Shown: positions 1 to 10,300 of the stretch, one piece after another
Layout: every line of letters starts with the position of its first letter
How positions within the stretch are numbered: position 1 is the stretch's first letter
Origin: Pleurobrachia bachei
Taxonomy: Eukaryota; Ctenophora; Tentaculata; Cydippida; Pleurobrachiidae
Reading direction: 5' to 3'
DNA length: 32,886 nucleotides
NCBI GenBank assembly: GCA_000695325.1
Contig: AVPN01000424.1
Span: 11,730-44,615, forward strand
The notes under the pieces: generated by a model
What the model was told of the DNA's origin: nothing
What the model saw: only the letters and a program-made list of their open reading frames with translations
The model's database searches: none
Program-made: the position numbers and the translations under genes

Positions 1-87
<87 letters not shown>
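1..87. repeat. GA microsatellite
   Basis: An almost pure (GA)n tract, interrupted only by a few AAA triplets, runs from the window edge to about position 87. It is simple sequence and does not code. The same purine-rich polarity recurs at 704-834, 3204-3233 and 7194-7244. Confidence 0.97.
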
Positions 88-89
<2 letters not shown>

Positions 90-703
90 GATGTCAGGAA
101 TATAAGATGATACCACACTATCTCGTGTAGGTTCATTGCAAGGGAGCAATGAACCTGTAGTACTATTCATTTGTTCACACATTGCATATAATAAGACAGA
201 TATCGGACAGATAGAGTAGGATACGCAGTACTAGGATATCGGATAGAAGGGATTGTAATTGGCGGGATACGCGGTGATATACTAAGGACAAGATGAGGGG
301 CAATTGGTAAACCAATAGCTGATCTGTTAGACGAAAACAATATCATATCTACCACTGGTACCAGCTGATCTACTAAACAACCTGAACTCAACAACTAAAC
401 ATAACACATGTCCACTGTATTCCACACCAAACAGTGTGACGAGATATGGGACTCATGATCTGGGATTGGGTCTCTTATAAACTCCAATCACGTGTGACAC
501 AATCCCAAGATACACCGTCTATAGTTACCCACCCCTCTCTTACCGTCTATAGTTACACGTTCCCCCGTTAGATCTATCACACCCTGCTCGCCCCATGTAC
601 GTCATTCGCCCCTAATTGATCACAGATACTGTGAATCACAACTAATTGAAACCTAAGGTAGGGTAGAAACGGCCATGTGAGACTAAGGGAGGGGAGAATG
701 AGA
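88..703. other. Non-coding stretch
   Basis: I see no exon here. There is a perfect 11-bp inverted repeat (129-139 with 146-156, AGGTTCATTGC and its complement) around a 6-nt loop. A short direct repeat, TACCGTCTATAGTTAC, occurs twice near 510-555. Confidence 0.5.
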
Positions 704-738
704 TAGAGAGAGAGAGAGACATTATAGGGAGAGAGATC

Positions 739-811
<73 letters not shown>

Positions 812-834
812 AGAGAAAGAGAGAAAGAGAGAGA
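704..834. repeat. GA microsatellite
   Basis: A long (GA)n tract is broken once by ATTATAGGGA near 720-730 and again near 810. The Leu-Ser repeat ORF that reads through it on the minus strand is a by-product of the dinucleotide. Confidence 0.95.
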
Positions 835-1767
835 GGATGTTATTTATTGGTAAATTATCTTCACGTCTAGAACACCACCCTACTGCTGCAAGCAGTGATA
901 AAGGTGTCAAGAGAGGCCCCTCAAAACCGTCTCGATTGCACGCTGACACAATAAGCAGTAATTTGGTAGCGGTTCAGACACACAGAGCTCAAAGAAAGTC
1001 AGACGGTTGGGGCGGGATCATGGGGTAGGGCAACACGGTGAAAAACAGAATCTCTGATTTCTGCAACCTACAGGATTCACTAAAACAGGATCCAAGGTGG
1101 TCTAATATAGGTGCAGATTGTTTATGTTGTACAATGCATCATACCTGCATGCTAAGTAATCGCTTATTAAGTGTTTAGGGGGACTGCAGGGAGGGGGGGT
1201 AAAGCTTGCATGGTGTGACCCCACTTAGCGTGCAGGTCGTGTGGTATTATCCAATCTTGGTTAGTCAGTCTAATTAGTTAATCGCTCTCTCACCTTTATC
1301 CTAATATCATGTGCATCATCTTGGACCAAGATTCTTGGTGATATATTTATTACTCGTCTATTATAGATCACAGCAGATATAATGAAACCTGAGGGGATTA
1401 ACAAATGTTAGAACGTGTATTTCAACATCTCTAAATTCTATCAGCTCGTGTTCTTTGCGTCACAAGTGTTTATCTTGGCAGGTCAAACCAGATATATTTC
1501 TCGCCAGCTATTAGGAATTAAATCCTGTTATCTCCATGGCACATTGGCACGAGTCTACCAGGAATTTCATCTTCACAACTTAACTAGGAATTAATTCATC
1601 TCACATGATAATGAATTCATATTAGGTATACAATATCAGGGTTGAGCACCCTGACTAAGAAAGTGCAATGTACTGCACTAAGATACGGCCCGGTATGGAG
1701 ATCACTGATCAGGGCACTATTTTGCGAGACAAGTGTGTGTGTTTTGTGTAAACCGGGTGAGTGCAGT
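835..1767. other. Non-coding stretch upstream of the cysteine-rich gene
   Basis: No domain or convincing exon is visible. The stretch lies directly upstream of the gene starting at 1768 and may hold its promoter, but I found no clear TATA box. An open frame reaches back from the chosen ATG to about 1642; its residues do not look like a signal sequence, so I treat it as 5' leader. Confidence 0.4.
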
Positions 1768-2521
1768 ATGTTGCTGATACTTTTCCTGATCTTTGCATTT
1801 CTACCTGCCTCCCTGGGCAGTGGGCAGTATGACTGTACCCGCTGTGGGCTACAATGCTACAACTGCCTCAAACGGGACCTGACACTAACACCCGAAGGTA
1901 CTGTACGGGTCGGTATACCGATCTTGGAAAGATATCGTTTGAAAATGGAAAATATCGAAATTATATTTCCGATCAATTCAGCGAAGTGTATCAGTTCACC
2001 GAATACTTGAAGAAATCTTGACTACTACTGCTGATCCGTAATTAAGATTCCAAACTAAAAAGCCTCCATCTGCAGATTACAGAGAGGGAGAGGTCAGCAC
2101 ATGCAATGGTAACGAAACTAACATAGAGACATGTAGCTGGGGTCATCACTGCTCCTGGAAGCAGCTGACCATCACCACAACCATACCTGAGCTAGGTAGG
2201 TTTACCCTCAATATCCCCACATCTCACTAAATAACGAGGCACATGTTTCATCCTAAATGTACGTCATTATTTCCAACAGGTGTTGCCTTTTCAGAGGAGC
2301 AGCTCAGTGTGTCATGTGTAAATGATACTATAGACTACTGCAGCCAGTACGAGACCTACAACAAGACCCAGGGTGGTTACGTCAGGGAGATATCGTATAG
2401 TGACTGTTATCAATGGTACTGTTTTGAGGACTATTGTAATGTTGTGAGTGGTGGCACCGGTATTGGGTCTGTAGTGTGGGTGGTAATAATAGGGTGTGTC
2501 ACCAGCATGTATTTGTGGTAA
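1768..2521 (+). CDS. Putative GPI-anchored cysteine-rich surface protein (Ly6/uPAR-like in form)
   Basis: My model has three exons: 1768-1897, 2076-2195 and 2280-2521. All introns are phase 1 and GT-AG, giving about 163 aa. Residues 1-19 form a signal peptide (MLLILFLIFAFLPASLGSG). The mature part begins with a dense cluster (CTRCGLQCYNC) and holds 12 cysteines, with several NxT/S sites. Near the end a D-C-Y-Q-W-Y-C then D-Y-C-N arrangement resembles the final Cys-Asn of Ly6/three-finger proteins. A small-residue stretch (SGGTG) and a hydrophobic tail to the stop look like a GPI signal. Seen: the signal peptide, cysteines and tail. Inferred: a GPI-anchored extracellular protein, perhaps a three-finger fold. 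I cannot name an orthologue, and the cysteine spacing is not a textbook Ly6 pattern. The ATG at 1768 was chosen because it starts the signal peptide. Confidence 0.65.
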
Positions 2522-3202
2522 CTTGGTTGTACTCTATAATTTGAAAATGTATAATATTTACATACATGGTTTGAATATAATTTTGGTTAATTGACATACC
2601 TTTAAGTTCGAGTGTGAGGATCTCTGGTTAAACATTTCTTCACTCACGTTATCATGTAGCACCAGCAAGACCACATAATGATCAGGAATCAGATCGTTTT
2701 GGACTTTTGAATCAGGACCTGCAGATAGGGAAAAGATGTCAATATGTGTTTGGCAGGCACTGATCAGTTTCCATTTGAACACCTATGTGTCCCCCTCCCC
2801 CCGTCAAAGGAGCTAAATTTTGCATGATATTCCCAGCTCCCTATGCATGGCCTATCAAGAGTGCACATTATGTGCATTATTCCGAATACAACATCCATGA
2901 CACCACACAGCTTCCCCGACAGAGAGTGACGTGAAAGAGAGATAGAGAAGAGGATTAAGAGACAGTGATAAAGAGAGGGAGGACATGGACAAAAAGATTG
3001 GACGTAGAAAGTGTGCACGCATCCATCATCTATGTGATATGGGACCTGCGTGTCACAAAATGTACGTTCAACCTCTGAACAATAGAACTTCTCTCTCATT
3101 CTTTCTTCTCTCTCTCACTGTGTTACGAGTTCCCGCATTACAACATGCAAGATTCTACACAAGTCAGAAGAGAGATTAGCTAAAGAGAGAGAATTTTATG
3201 TT

Positions 3203-3203
<1 letters not shown>
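2522..3203. other. Non-coding stretch
   Basis: This lies downstream of the cysteine-rich gene and presumably includes its 3' UTR. Short open frames on both strands show no composition, motif or splice context that supports coding. Confidence 0.4.

Positions 3204-3233
<30 letters not shown>
3204..3233. repeat. Short GA microsatellite
   Basis: A run of about 14 GA dinucleotides in otherwise unremarkable intergenic DNA. Confidence 0.9.
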
Positions 3234-4149
3234 TAGTTGAATACTAGACGCTTAGAGAGTAAAGGGGAGTGGAGACAAGTAAAAGTTTCAATGATCGTTT
3301 GTTCTCCGCCAACCGCAAGTTCTCGTGCGTCTACTTTTTGAGTTTTTGACAGCTCATTCACTGGATGATCACGTTCCTATTCGTCCATGTTCTATTCATT
3401 GGTTCGCCATGAAGTTCCTAAATCTTTCCCTCCCCCTCTCTCACTCTCTTTCTCTCACAGTTTTTAACAACGATATTGTACTGAATGTCGAATGACGTTA
3501 TACATGTGTCCCGCGGCTACCTGATTCTAAATACTGCCCCACCTCCTAAGTACCGTTTAGAGGCGGTGCTTGCTTCTGTTACGTCACAATATCACGTGGT
3601 TCCAATACCTTGTAATTGTTTAAAATATGACGTAATATTGAACTTCATCAATTACATGTTCAGCTCCAAAAGTGCCAAACATGAATTCTTTGGCAGGTGG
3701 GATTTGCTCTCCTCTATTAATTGAAATCCAACTCTCTAGTAATCTGCTACGCTCCCATATATCTATAGTAGTTCCATCTTAGGACAGCTCGCATATACAT
3801 GGCACTTTAAAGTGTCCCCCTGATCCCCTGAGACACACTAATAATGGCACATAGATTGGTGGGATTGCTTGAATCTCAAGCAGTGCTCTAAGCAGCACAA
3901 TCATACACGATTGCTTTTATTCTCTCCATGTCTTGCAGTTTATAGATCTGTTGATTTTTTGCTTGCATCGCCTACTGACACTTTTCTCTCTCCCGTATCT
4001 TTTTCTCACACACTTCCAACACATATTAGAACTTCAGGCCATGTTGCATGGTATATATCATGTGTTCTCCATCTCTAGTGCGAATTGAAAAGGGAGGGTT
4101 ATAGTTTGCAAAAACATCGCCCGATAGTTACTTTAGTTAGGCCCTGTCT
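3234..4149. other. Non-coding stretch
   Basis: I found no supportable exon. Small open frames near 3485-3724 and 3869-4078 have no recognisable domain, signal sequence or matching splice partners. Confidence 0.4.
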
Positions 4150-4520
4150 GAGCATTGGCCTGACTCGGAGCATTAGCCTGACCCGGAGCGCACGAGAATT
4201 GTTGTCAGAGCATTGGCTTGACAGGTTAGGCCTAAATTAGGGTTCCAATATCGGGGTGAAATGTTACCACTCCTGAAACTCCAAGATTCTACACATCCAG
4301 ATTTGATTCTACCTTCTTCGAAACCTAACACCTATTACTCATCTTGTGTACTTCTGTCCAAAGCACAGTATTGTACATTTGTTTTCCTGTTAGTAACCTG
4401 GTGATGGGTCGACCCTTTAATATCTGGTACGTAAACGTAATCCACGAGCCCGAATACTAGTGTGTACCTTGACTCGTTCACTCCCTAGGGCACCCTACCC
4501 TATCACAGCATTGGCCTGAC
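4150..4520. repeat. Dispersed 15-bp motif GAGCATTGGCCTGAC (four copies)
   Basis: Four near-identical 15-mers lie at 4150-4164, 4168-4182 (one change), 4208-4222 (one change) and 4506-4520 (one change). The first three sit inside an imperfect inverted repeat: GTTAGGCCCTGTC near 4137 faces GACAGGTTAGGCC near 4220. No gene overlaps them. They may be remnants of a mobile or satellite sequence, or clustered protein-binding sites. Confidence 0.6.
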
Positions 4521-6081
4521 AGACCCTATAACCGGGACAACTTCAACCTCACGGTGCCACATTCGAATTCGTGCACAACAGCGTGGGGTCAGTTTGCGAG
4601 CTATGACGGAGACATAACAGGGCCCCCAAAGGAGAGGCCGAAAGAAAATCCCGAACCCGATGCCCGAAAGATCAATTCACGCAGATTGTGTACCTCTGCC
4701 CACCGTAGTCCGCGGTCTAATTCTGTTTATACGTTTTCTAGTGAAATACAACGTCTTGTACTTGTAGTACTTGTACGAGGGATATATGTTTATGAGTTTG
4801 AGAGATGAGAAAAAACACATTCTACATCATAATGTGATATGTCTAATATGTGATGTGTGGGTGATCGTGGGAGAAGAAGCGTCGAATAATATCATGATCA
4901 TATCTAGTTGGCAGTTGCACTTGCTCCTCATGGTTTCTTCAATTCTACACAACATGTGATTGTGGTAATGCAAGTGCTTGCCGGAATTCTGGGAAACTTG
5001 TGGTCTGTCGGACTTTTTCTCTCACTAAAGTAATATGCTTGAAATTGTTCAATACATTTTGTTTTATGTTTACCGTATACGGTATAACACATGTGTACTA
5101 CACATGTTGACCCATCTAAAATACATGACCGTAGATACAAAGTACTATGTTAAATGCTATATTTGGCCTCGTTACTTCATTAGGTTCTACATTTAAAGAG
5201 AAAAGAGCTTGGACTAGAGAGCAATATGTAAACCACAATTATTATCTAACGACAGATGATGGTTATTACCAATGACTTTGTAACTTCGTTTTTTGTTCTT
5301 AAATGCATTGATATTTCTCTACTCTCTCGATAACTATTCCTGATGTCTTCTCAAGAGATTATTATATCTATCGTATATTGCTACTTTCTCTCTCCGGTGA
5401 TTTAAGCGCCTCCAGAGATGTTCAGATAGAGAGCAACAATAACCGCTAATAGTTCATCATGTTTGAGTTGTTGAGTGTTACTACAGTAACGGAGGCAATT
5501 AGCTTGTGGAAGGCTGTGTCGGGACACGGTCCCCCTCGCCGCACATCCTCCCTCCCCTCCCACCCTCGCCTCATCCACCTGAGTGTGGGCCCATGGGAAC
5601 AGCAGAAGCGGAGAAGGGTCACTTCTGGACCCCAGTTGACGCCCTTAATATGCCGGAACTGTGGTGGCTTATCTGGGTTGTGTGCGTGTGACAGAACCAC
5701 ACTATCCCAATCTGCCCCAACACGACGAGTGCGTATAATACGCTTTTTATGTTTTTGGCTTCTGCTTTTTAACACCTTCTCGCTATGCTTTATATGCTGT
5801 GTGCAGTACGCCATTTTTGTTGTCGCCAAGATGTTAAATGCTCGCAAGTTGTTTAACTGCTATTTGACTATTACGCTAAAACCCTATTTATCGTTCCCTG
5901 ACACCCAAAATTCATAATTTTAGAGGTCTCGAAGGCGCAGTATGATCGAAGTTTTACGACCCACAGCAATCGGTAGACTGGAGGAACTGAACGTTCCAGA
6001 AAACTCAAACTCAGACATTTCAGAAGCAGGTAATGTTACAAAAAACTACAGGAAATATAACATATTCACACACACACGTCT
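4521..6081. other. Intergenic DNA with a GC-rich patch
   Basis: There is no convincing gene. The patch at about 5500-5720 is clearly more GC-rich than its surroundings and is open in several frames on both strands (up to about 150 codons). None of those frames shows a domain, a signal peptide or plausible splice partners. It could be a promoter or 5' UTR region of an unseen transcript. Confidence 0.35.
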
Positions 6082-6696
6082 TTACATAGTGGGAACAGGG
6101 ATGGGGATGGGTGGTGGTTGGAGGCCATCGTCATCGTCATTTGGCGAGGGAATGTCACCACCGTCATTATCAGAGTTGTCTTCCTCTTCAGCTTCCGTAC
6201 CCTCCTCTGAGCCCTCCTCTGAGCCCTCCTCTGAACCCTCTTCGGTAGAGTACTCAGAACCCTCTTCAGAACCTTCTTCAGATCCTTCCTCAGAACCTTC
6301 TTCGGTAGAATATTCAGAACCTTCTTCAGAACCTTCCTCTGTAGAATATTCTGTTGCCCCTTCCTCGGTAGAGTATTCTGGGGAGGTGTATACCTCTTGC
6401 TCCTTGGTATACTGGGAACCAGTTTGGGTGACTCGCTGGGGCTCAGTCGCCGGTGTACTACTCATCTCCGCCTCTGTAGGTTCTGGTGCTTCAGTAATTC
6501 GGGAACTCCTTCGCCTACCTCGTTTAGGTCCTCCCCTCTTTTTGTCCTCTTTAGGTCCTCCCTTCTTTTTGTCGTCTTTAGGTCCCTTCTTATCATGCTT
6601 CCCTGCTCCCCTATCATCAGGCCGGCCCCTGGGTCCGCCACGTTTAGCGGCGATAACAAGGAATAAGACACAGAGTAAGATTGTGAAACGTAACAT
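6082..6696 (-). CDS. Secreted low-complexity protein with basic and acidic repeat halves
   Basis: A single uninterrupted frame on the minus strand encodes 204 aa from the ATG at 6696-6694. Residues 1-17 are a clean signal peptide (MLRFTILLCVLFLVIAA). Residues 18-66 are extremely basic, rich in Lys, Arg, Gly, Pro and Asp, with many dibasic sites. Residues 67-105 are Thr/Pro/Glu-rich. Residues about 106-162 repeat EGSE and EYSTEEG units, followed by an Asp-rich patch and a Pro-rich end (PPPIPIPVPTM). There is no cysteine after the signal peptide and no known domain. The frame also extends 43 codons upstream, but the signal peptide favours this start. A CCAAT-type motif (GATTGG) lies about 130 bp upstream. 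Inference only: charge-segregated, serine-rich secreted proteins are seen among mineral, mucus and adhesive matrix components. No orthologue is recognised. Confidence 0.75.
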   Translation of the reverse strand: MLRFTILLCVLFLVIAAKRGGPRGRPDDRGAGKHDKKGPKDDKKKGGPKEDKKRGGPKRGRRRSSRITEAPEPTEAEMSSTPATEPQRVTQTGSQYTKEQEVYTSPEYSTEEGATEYSTEEGSEEGSEYSTEEGSEEGSEEGSEEGSEYSTEEGSEEGSEEGSEEGTEAEEEDNSDNDGGDIPSPNDDDDGLQPPPIPIPVPTM

Positions 6697-7189
6697 TTCG
6701 ATAGTAGATGTCAAATGACAGCGTCGTCCGGAGTTAGTCAATTGAGCTAACTTTGTTTGTTTTTTACTGTTAGTACAGCAGGCCGGAAATAGCGTATAGC
6801 TGTCAGACTGCCCTGTTTGGACCAATCAGGCATGCCTTTACAACTCAGCATGCATATGCTATTCTCAAACGCATACCCCCTCTTCAAAGCAAAAACACAA
6901 ATAGGGCAGAAACTTTTGACGTTGCAGTAGCTGTGCTGCATATCAGCAGGATGTAAGACACCAGAAGTTTTTACAGTGAAACAATTTAATGGAAGAGCTG
7001 AAAAATGATTGTAGTGAGTGTGGTCTATCGGTGCAGGTACCATGACAACCCTTCTCCTATACATGCTAGTGGCAGCTTTGTTCCAGGGGTTCTTCTCTCT
7101 CACTCTGCAGTGGCTCTATTAATCAGACTTCTGGCTCAGATAATATATTGGCGAGAGAAGAGACCATGGCAGAGAGAGAGATAGAGAGG

Positions 7190-7193
<4 letters not shown>
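6697..7193. other. Intergenic DNA, likely upstream region of the minus-strand secreted-protein gene
   Basis: No exon is evident. The part nearest 6697 should hold the 5' UTR and promoter of the gene at 6082-6696, which is transcribed leftward. Confidence 0.4.

Positions 7194-7244
<51 letters not shown>
7194..7244. repeat. GA microsatellite
   Basis: A pure (GA)n run of about 25 units, preceded by GA-rich imperfect sequence from 7170. It lies about 130 bp upstream of the first coding exon of the NSUN7-like gene. Confidence 0.95.
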
Positions 7245-7248
<4 letters not shown>

Positions 7249-7374
7249 GCATGCGTGTCAAAGGCCTCTATTTGCTCTTCAGTTGACTGAGAACACACCT
7301 CTCCCTCTTGATATATATGCCTAAGCTGCAGTAGCCTACTAGTATTTGGATACATTGTTTATTGTGCATATCAC

Positions 7375-10300
7375 ATGGAGAGGATACGTCCCGCTACAAC
7401 GGGCAGCTTGAAACCTAAGGGATTCTGGGACATAAGGGACTGGAACGACTTTGTATGGATCTTTATGAATCAAGGTTGGTTTGAGTCGAGGCGCATAAGA
7501 ATCATCACCTCACATACCGACAGGATTAGTTTCCGTTTTATTCTTAGCAGCTAAATGGCTAATTCTAAATGATCTGAGTTAAGTGGTTCAAAGAAACAGA
7601 AGCTCCGTGGATTTTATGTCTTAAATTCTTCTAGCTAAAAGAATTTGACAAATAGCTATTTATGAAACCTCAATATTGATAAACTGCATTTAAGATGCCA
7701 ACGATCATACTACAAGTCTTATTGGCATTTAACTAGATGGGACCCGATCACGAACATAAGAACCTCGGACCTCCTAATAAAGCTTTATATCAGATCCCCA
7801 GCCGAGTTTTGAGGAGAATAACACGATTCAACACACGAAGCGACTCCTTCCATACAACCACCGTGTCATGTTGGCTGCCAGCGTCTACCTGGAATATATA
7901 CAGGTATGAATTACCACGTTATATAGTTGTCTCTCACAAAATACACACACGTATAATGTCCCCTGAGATAGTTCAGTCGGAAGCTTCTGATCATTGTTGT
8001 TTTCTTTAACTGATAAAGGATGAATTAAACTAAACACCCTAAAATGAATTTATTAGATCCCAAATCCTTACAGAAGCTGCCATCAATCATGATCCTCACA
8101 GGCTGAACAATGTTTCAGGGTCAAAGAGGATTACCGCCACAGCCGGCTTACTTCACATCGGACCCCTACCTTATGAGGCAAACCTTTAAACTCGCCCTGG
8201 GCACTTATCACTGTAAGTTTAATTCTTTTAAAAGTGTTAGTTACTGTGATTGTGTCAAGTAAATGAGAGCTAAATGATGAATGATCGACTACATGACGTG
8301 TACTTAGTTGAGTCTCGGACGATCTGTACTAACGTTCTCGGCAATTTCAGATATTCAAGTTATCGAGGATTTACTTCTAGAAACATATTTCTATAGTAGT
8401 TACGTTCAAGTAAGAATGTGTGTCAAATGATATGAATTATTTGGAGCCTGTCAAATATATAGTAATATGAACTTTCTTCTGATCCAATCATCTTGCAATA
8501 ACCAACATTCTTCACACAGTTCAGACAGTGTCAATCGCTTGTGACGGTGATGCTGTACAACCTAAAGCTGTTGGGTTTTAAGGCACCTCGGCCCTTTACT
8601 TGTGAATTCGGGGAGATTGTCAGGGAGGTGCAGGATGTTCATGATGCACTCCTCAGATTCAAAACAAAGTTTCATGCAGCCTTTGCACGGTTAGTGATCT
8701 GAGATAAAGTAATTCAGGTACACCTTCTTTATTTCCATGCTACACAGTCTGTCTATTCGGCGCTATTTGACATATTATATCTGATCAGTTGTCGGATAAA
8801 ATGCAATGCATATCGGGAGGATCTATTGATGGGTCAGGATCTGATGATTAGGCAACGTTGCTCGCTCAACACACCACGCTACATCCGGGTCAACACCCTC
8901 CGGAGAAACAAGGAGCAGGTATGAGCATTGAGCGACATGACTTGAGAGCGTCTTTTGGAACATTAACATATCATCGTTCAGTGGGGACTATTTTAAATAA
9001 CTACTTCCTTGACGTAGGTGATAATGACGTTAGATAACCGAGGTTACACCAAAATAGCACCGGGTGAGCCGTGGTCTCCGTTTTCCTACTACTGCGACCC
9101 TCTAATTGACCAGATGCTGGTGTTCTCTCCTAATTCTAAAGACGATCTTACCAACTTTGCCCTGGTTCATGATGGCTCACTTCAACTTCAGGTTAGTAAT
9201 TTAGTCTGTGAGCTATAATTCCATTATCAATAGTTCGTTAATAACGAGTTAATAACCCTAATTCCCAGCACTGCCCACTTCAATATATATCCTATTTTAG
9301 GACCGTAGTACCGTATTGTCGGGGTTTATTCTTCAAAAACTGATCACTACCAACGGTTCCGCGAACGATGACCTAATTGTGACCGACATAGGAAATGGTA
9401 AGTTTTGAGATTAACGGGGAGCCACCCCATTGGCCGTTTTAAACGATTAAACGCGTAATCGGATGCATAAATCGTTAAGCAAGGGGTTCCATACCCGGAT
9501 GATTTCGTAGTTTCCACTTCCCATACTTTCTTTAATAGATTTTACGGTCCTCAGGAAACACAGCATGCTACCTGGCAGCGCTTCAGAACAAGGAGAGTTC
9601 GATATTAGCGTTTGGACCTGAACCAAGTGCAACTGAAAAACTTCTCTCTAAATCAGAGACTCTAAATGCATCAAATGTTCATATTGTTAATGAGCCATTC
9701 CTACAATCGAGTTCAAAGGATAAAATCTTCAAGGGCGTCAGGGGAATTCTCTGCAATCCGCCAAGTACTCTCTCCGGGGTTGTGGACATTATAGGTGAGA
9801 ATAGTTCAGTGCTCTTTCGAATGCATTTCAGGTGTGAACGCTACCGCGGATAAATAAGCTTTCTTTTCCTTTACGGAGTGAGTAAGAGTGACACGCTGTG
9901 TTTTCTCACAAAACTTAGTGGATGAACGGGGAGTACCATCAGGGCCATTGCTACGGCATCGAAAATTTTTAATTCTGTCCTGTTCATTAGTTATGACGTA
10001 ATAGGTGTAATTATTAATTTTTAAATTGCTCTACAGTAAAATATGTAAGTTGTGTACCAAAATGGATGCTTTCATCGTTTTCAGGATCAAAAAATGTCGG
10101 TGTCTCTACCTCGTCTGGAACGCGAGATATTGACAAATATAAAAAACACCAAAATGGGTGAGAGATTGTTACTTTTGGGTGTAACTTTGTGCCTCTTCCT
10201 TGTCTTTGACGCAAGAAATGCAAAGCTTTTAAAAAGGCTAAAATGGGAGAGAGAGTATGTTACCTCTTGGTAGCTAGTTTTGTGTGTGTGCTCATTTGTC

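Noticed and set aside
737-949. Leu-Ser repeat protein on the minus strand
   Set aside because: It reads through the GA microsatellite; the same artefact occurs at 3176-3361, 7119-7355 and 27788-28100.
5446-5917. Overlapping open frames of 133 and 152 codons on opposite strands
   Set aside because: Both come from a GC-rich patch with few stops. No domain, signal peptide or splice partner; composition does not favour either strand.
5942-6718. 258-codon plus-strand frame rich in Ser/Pro/Glu
   Set aside because: It is antisense to the minus-strand secreted protein, which has a proper signal peptide. The repeat keeps both strands open.
8110-8212. ATG at 8110 as the start of the NSUN7-like protein
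   Set aside because: It is in frame and has an upstream stop, but TTTCAG/GGT at 8118/8119 joins in phase to an upstream exon (7794-7903) encoding a family-like helix, VMLAASVYLEYIQ. The longer model fits NSUN7 length better. The shorter start stays possible.
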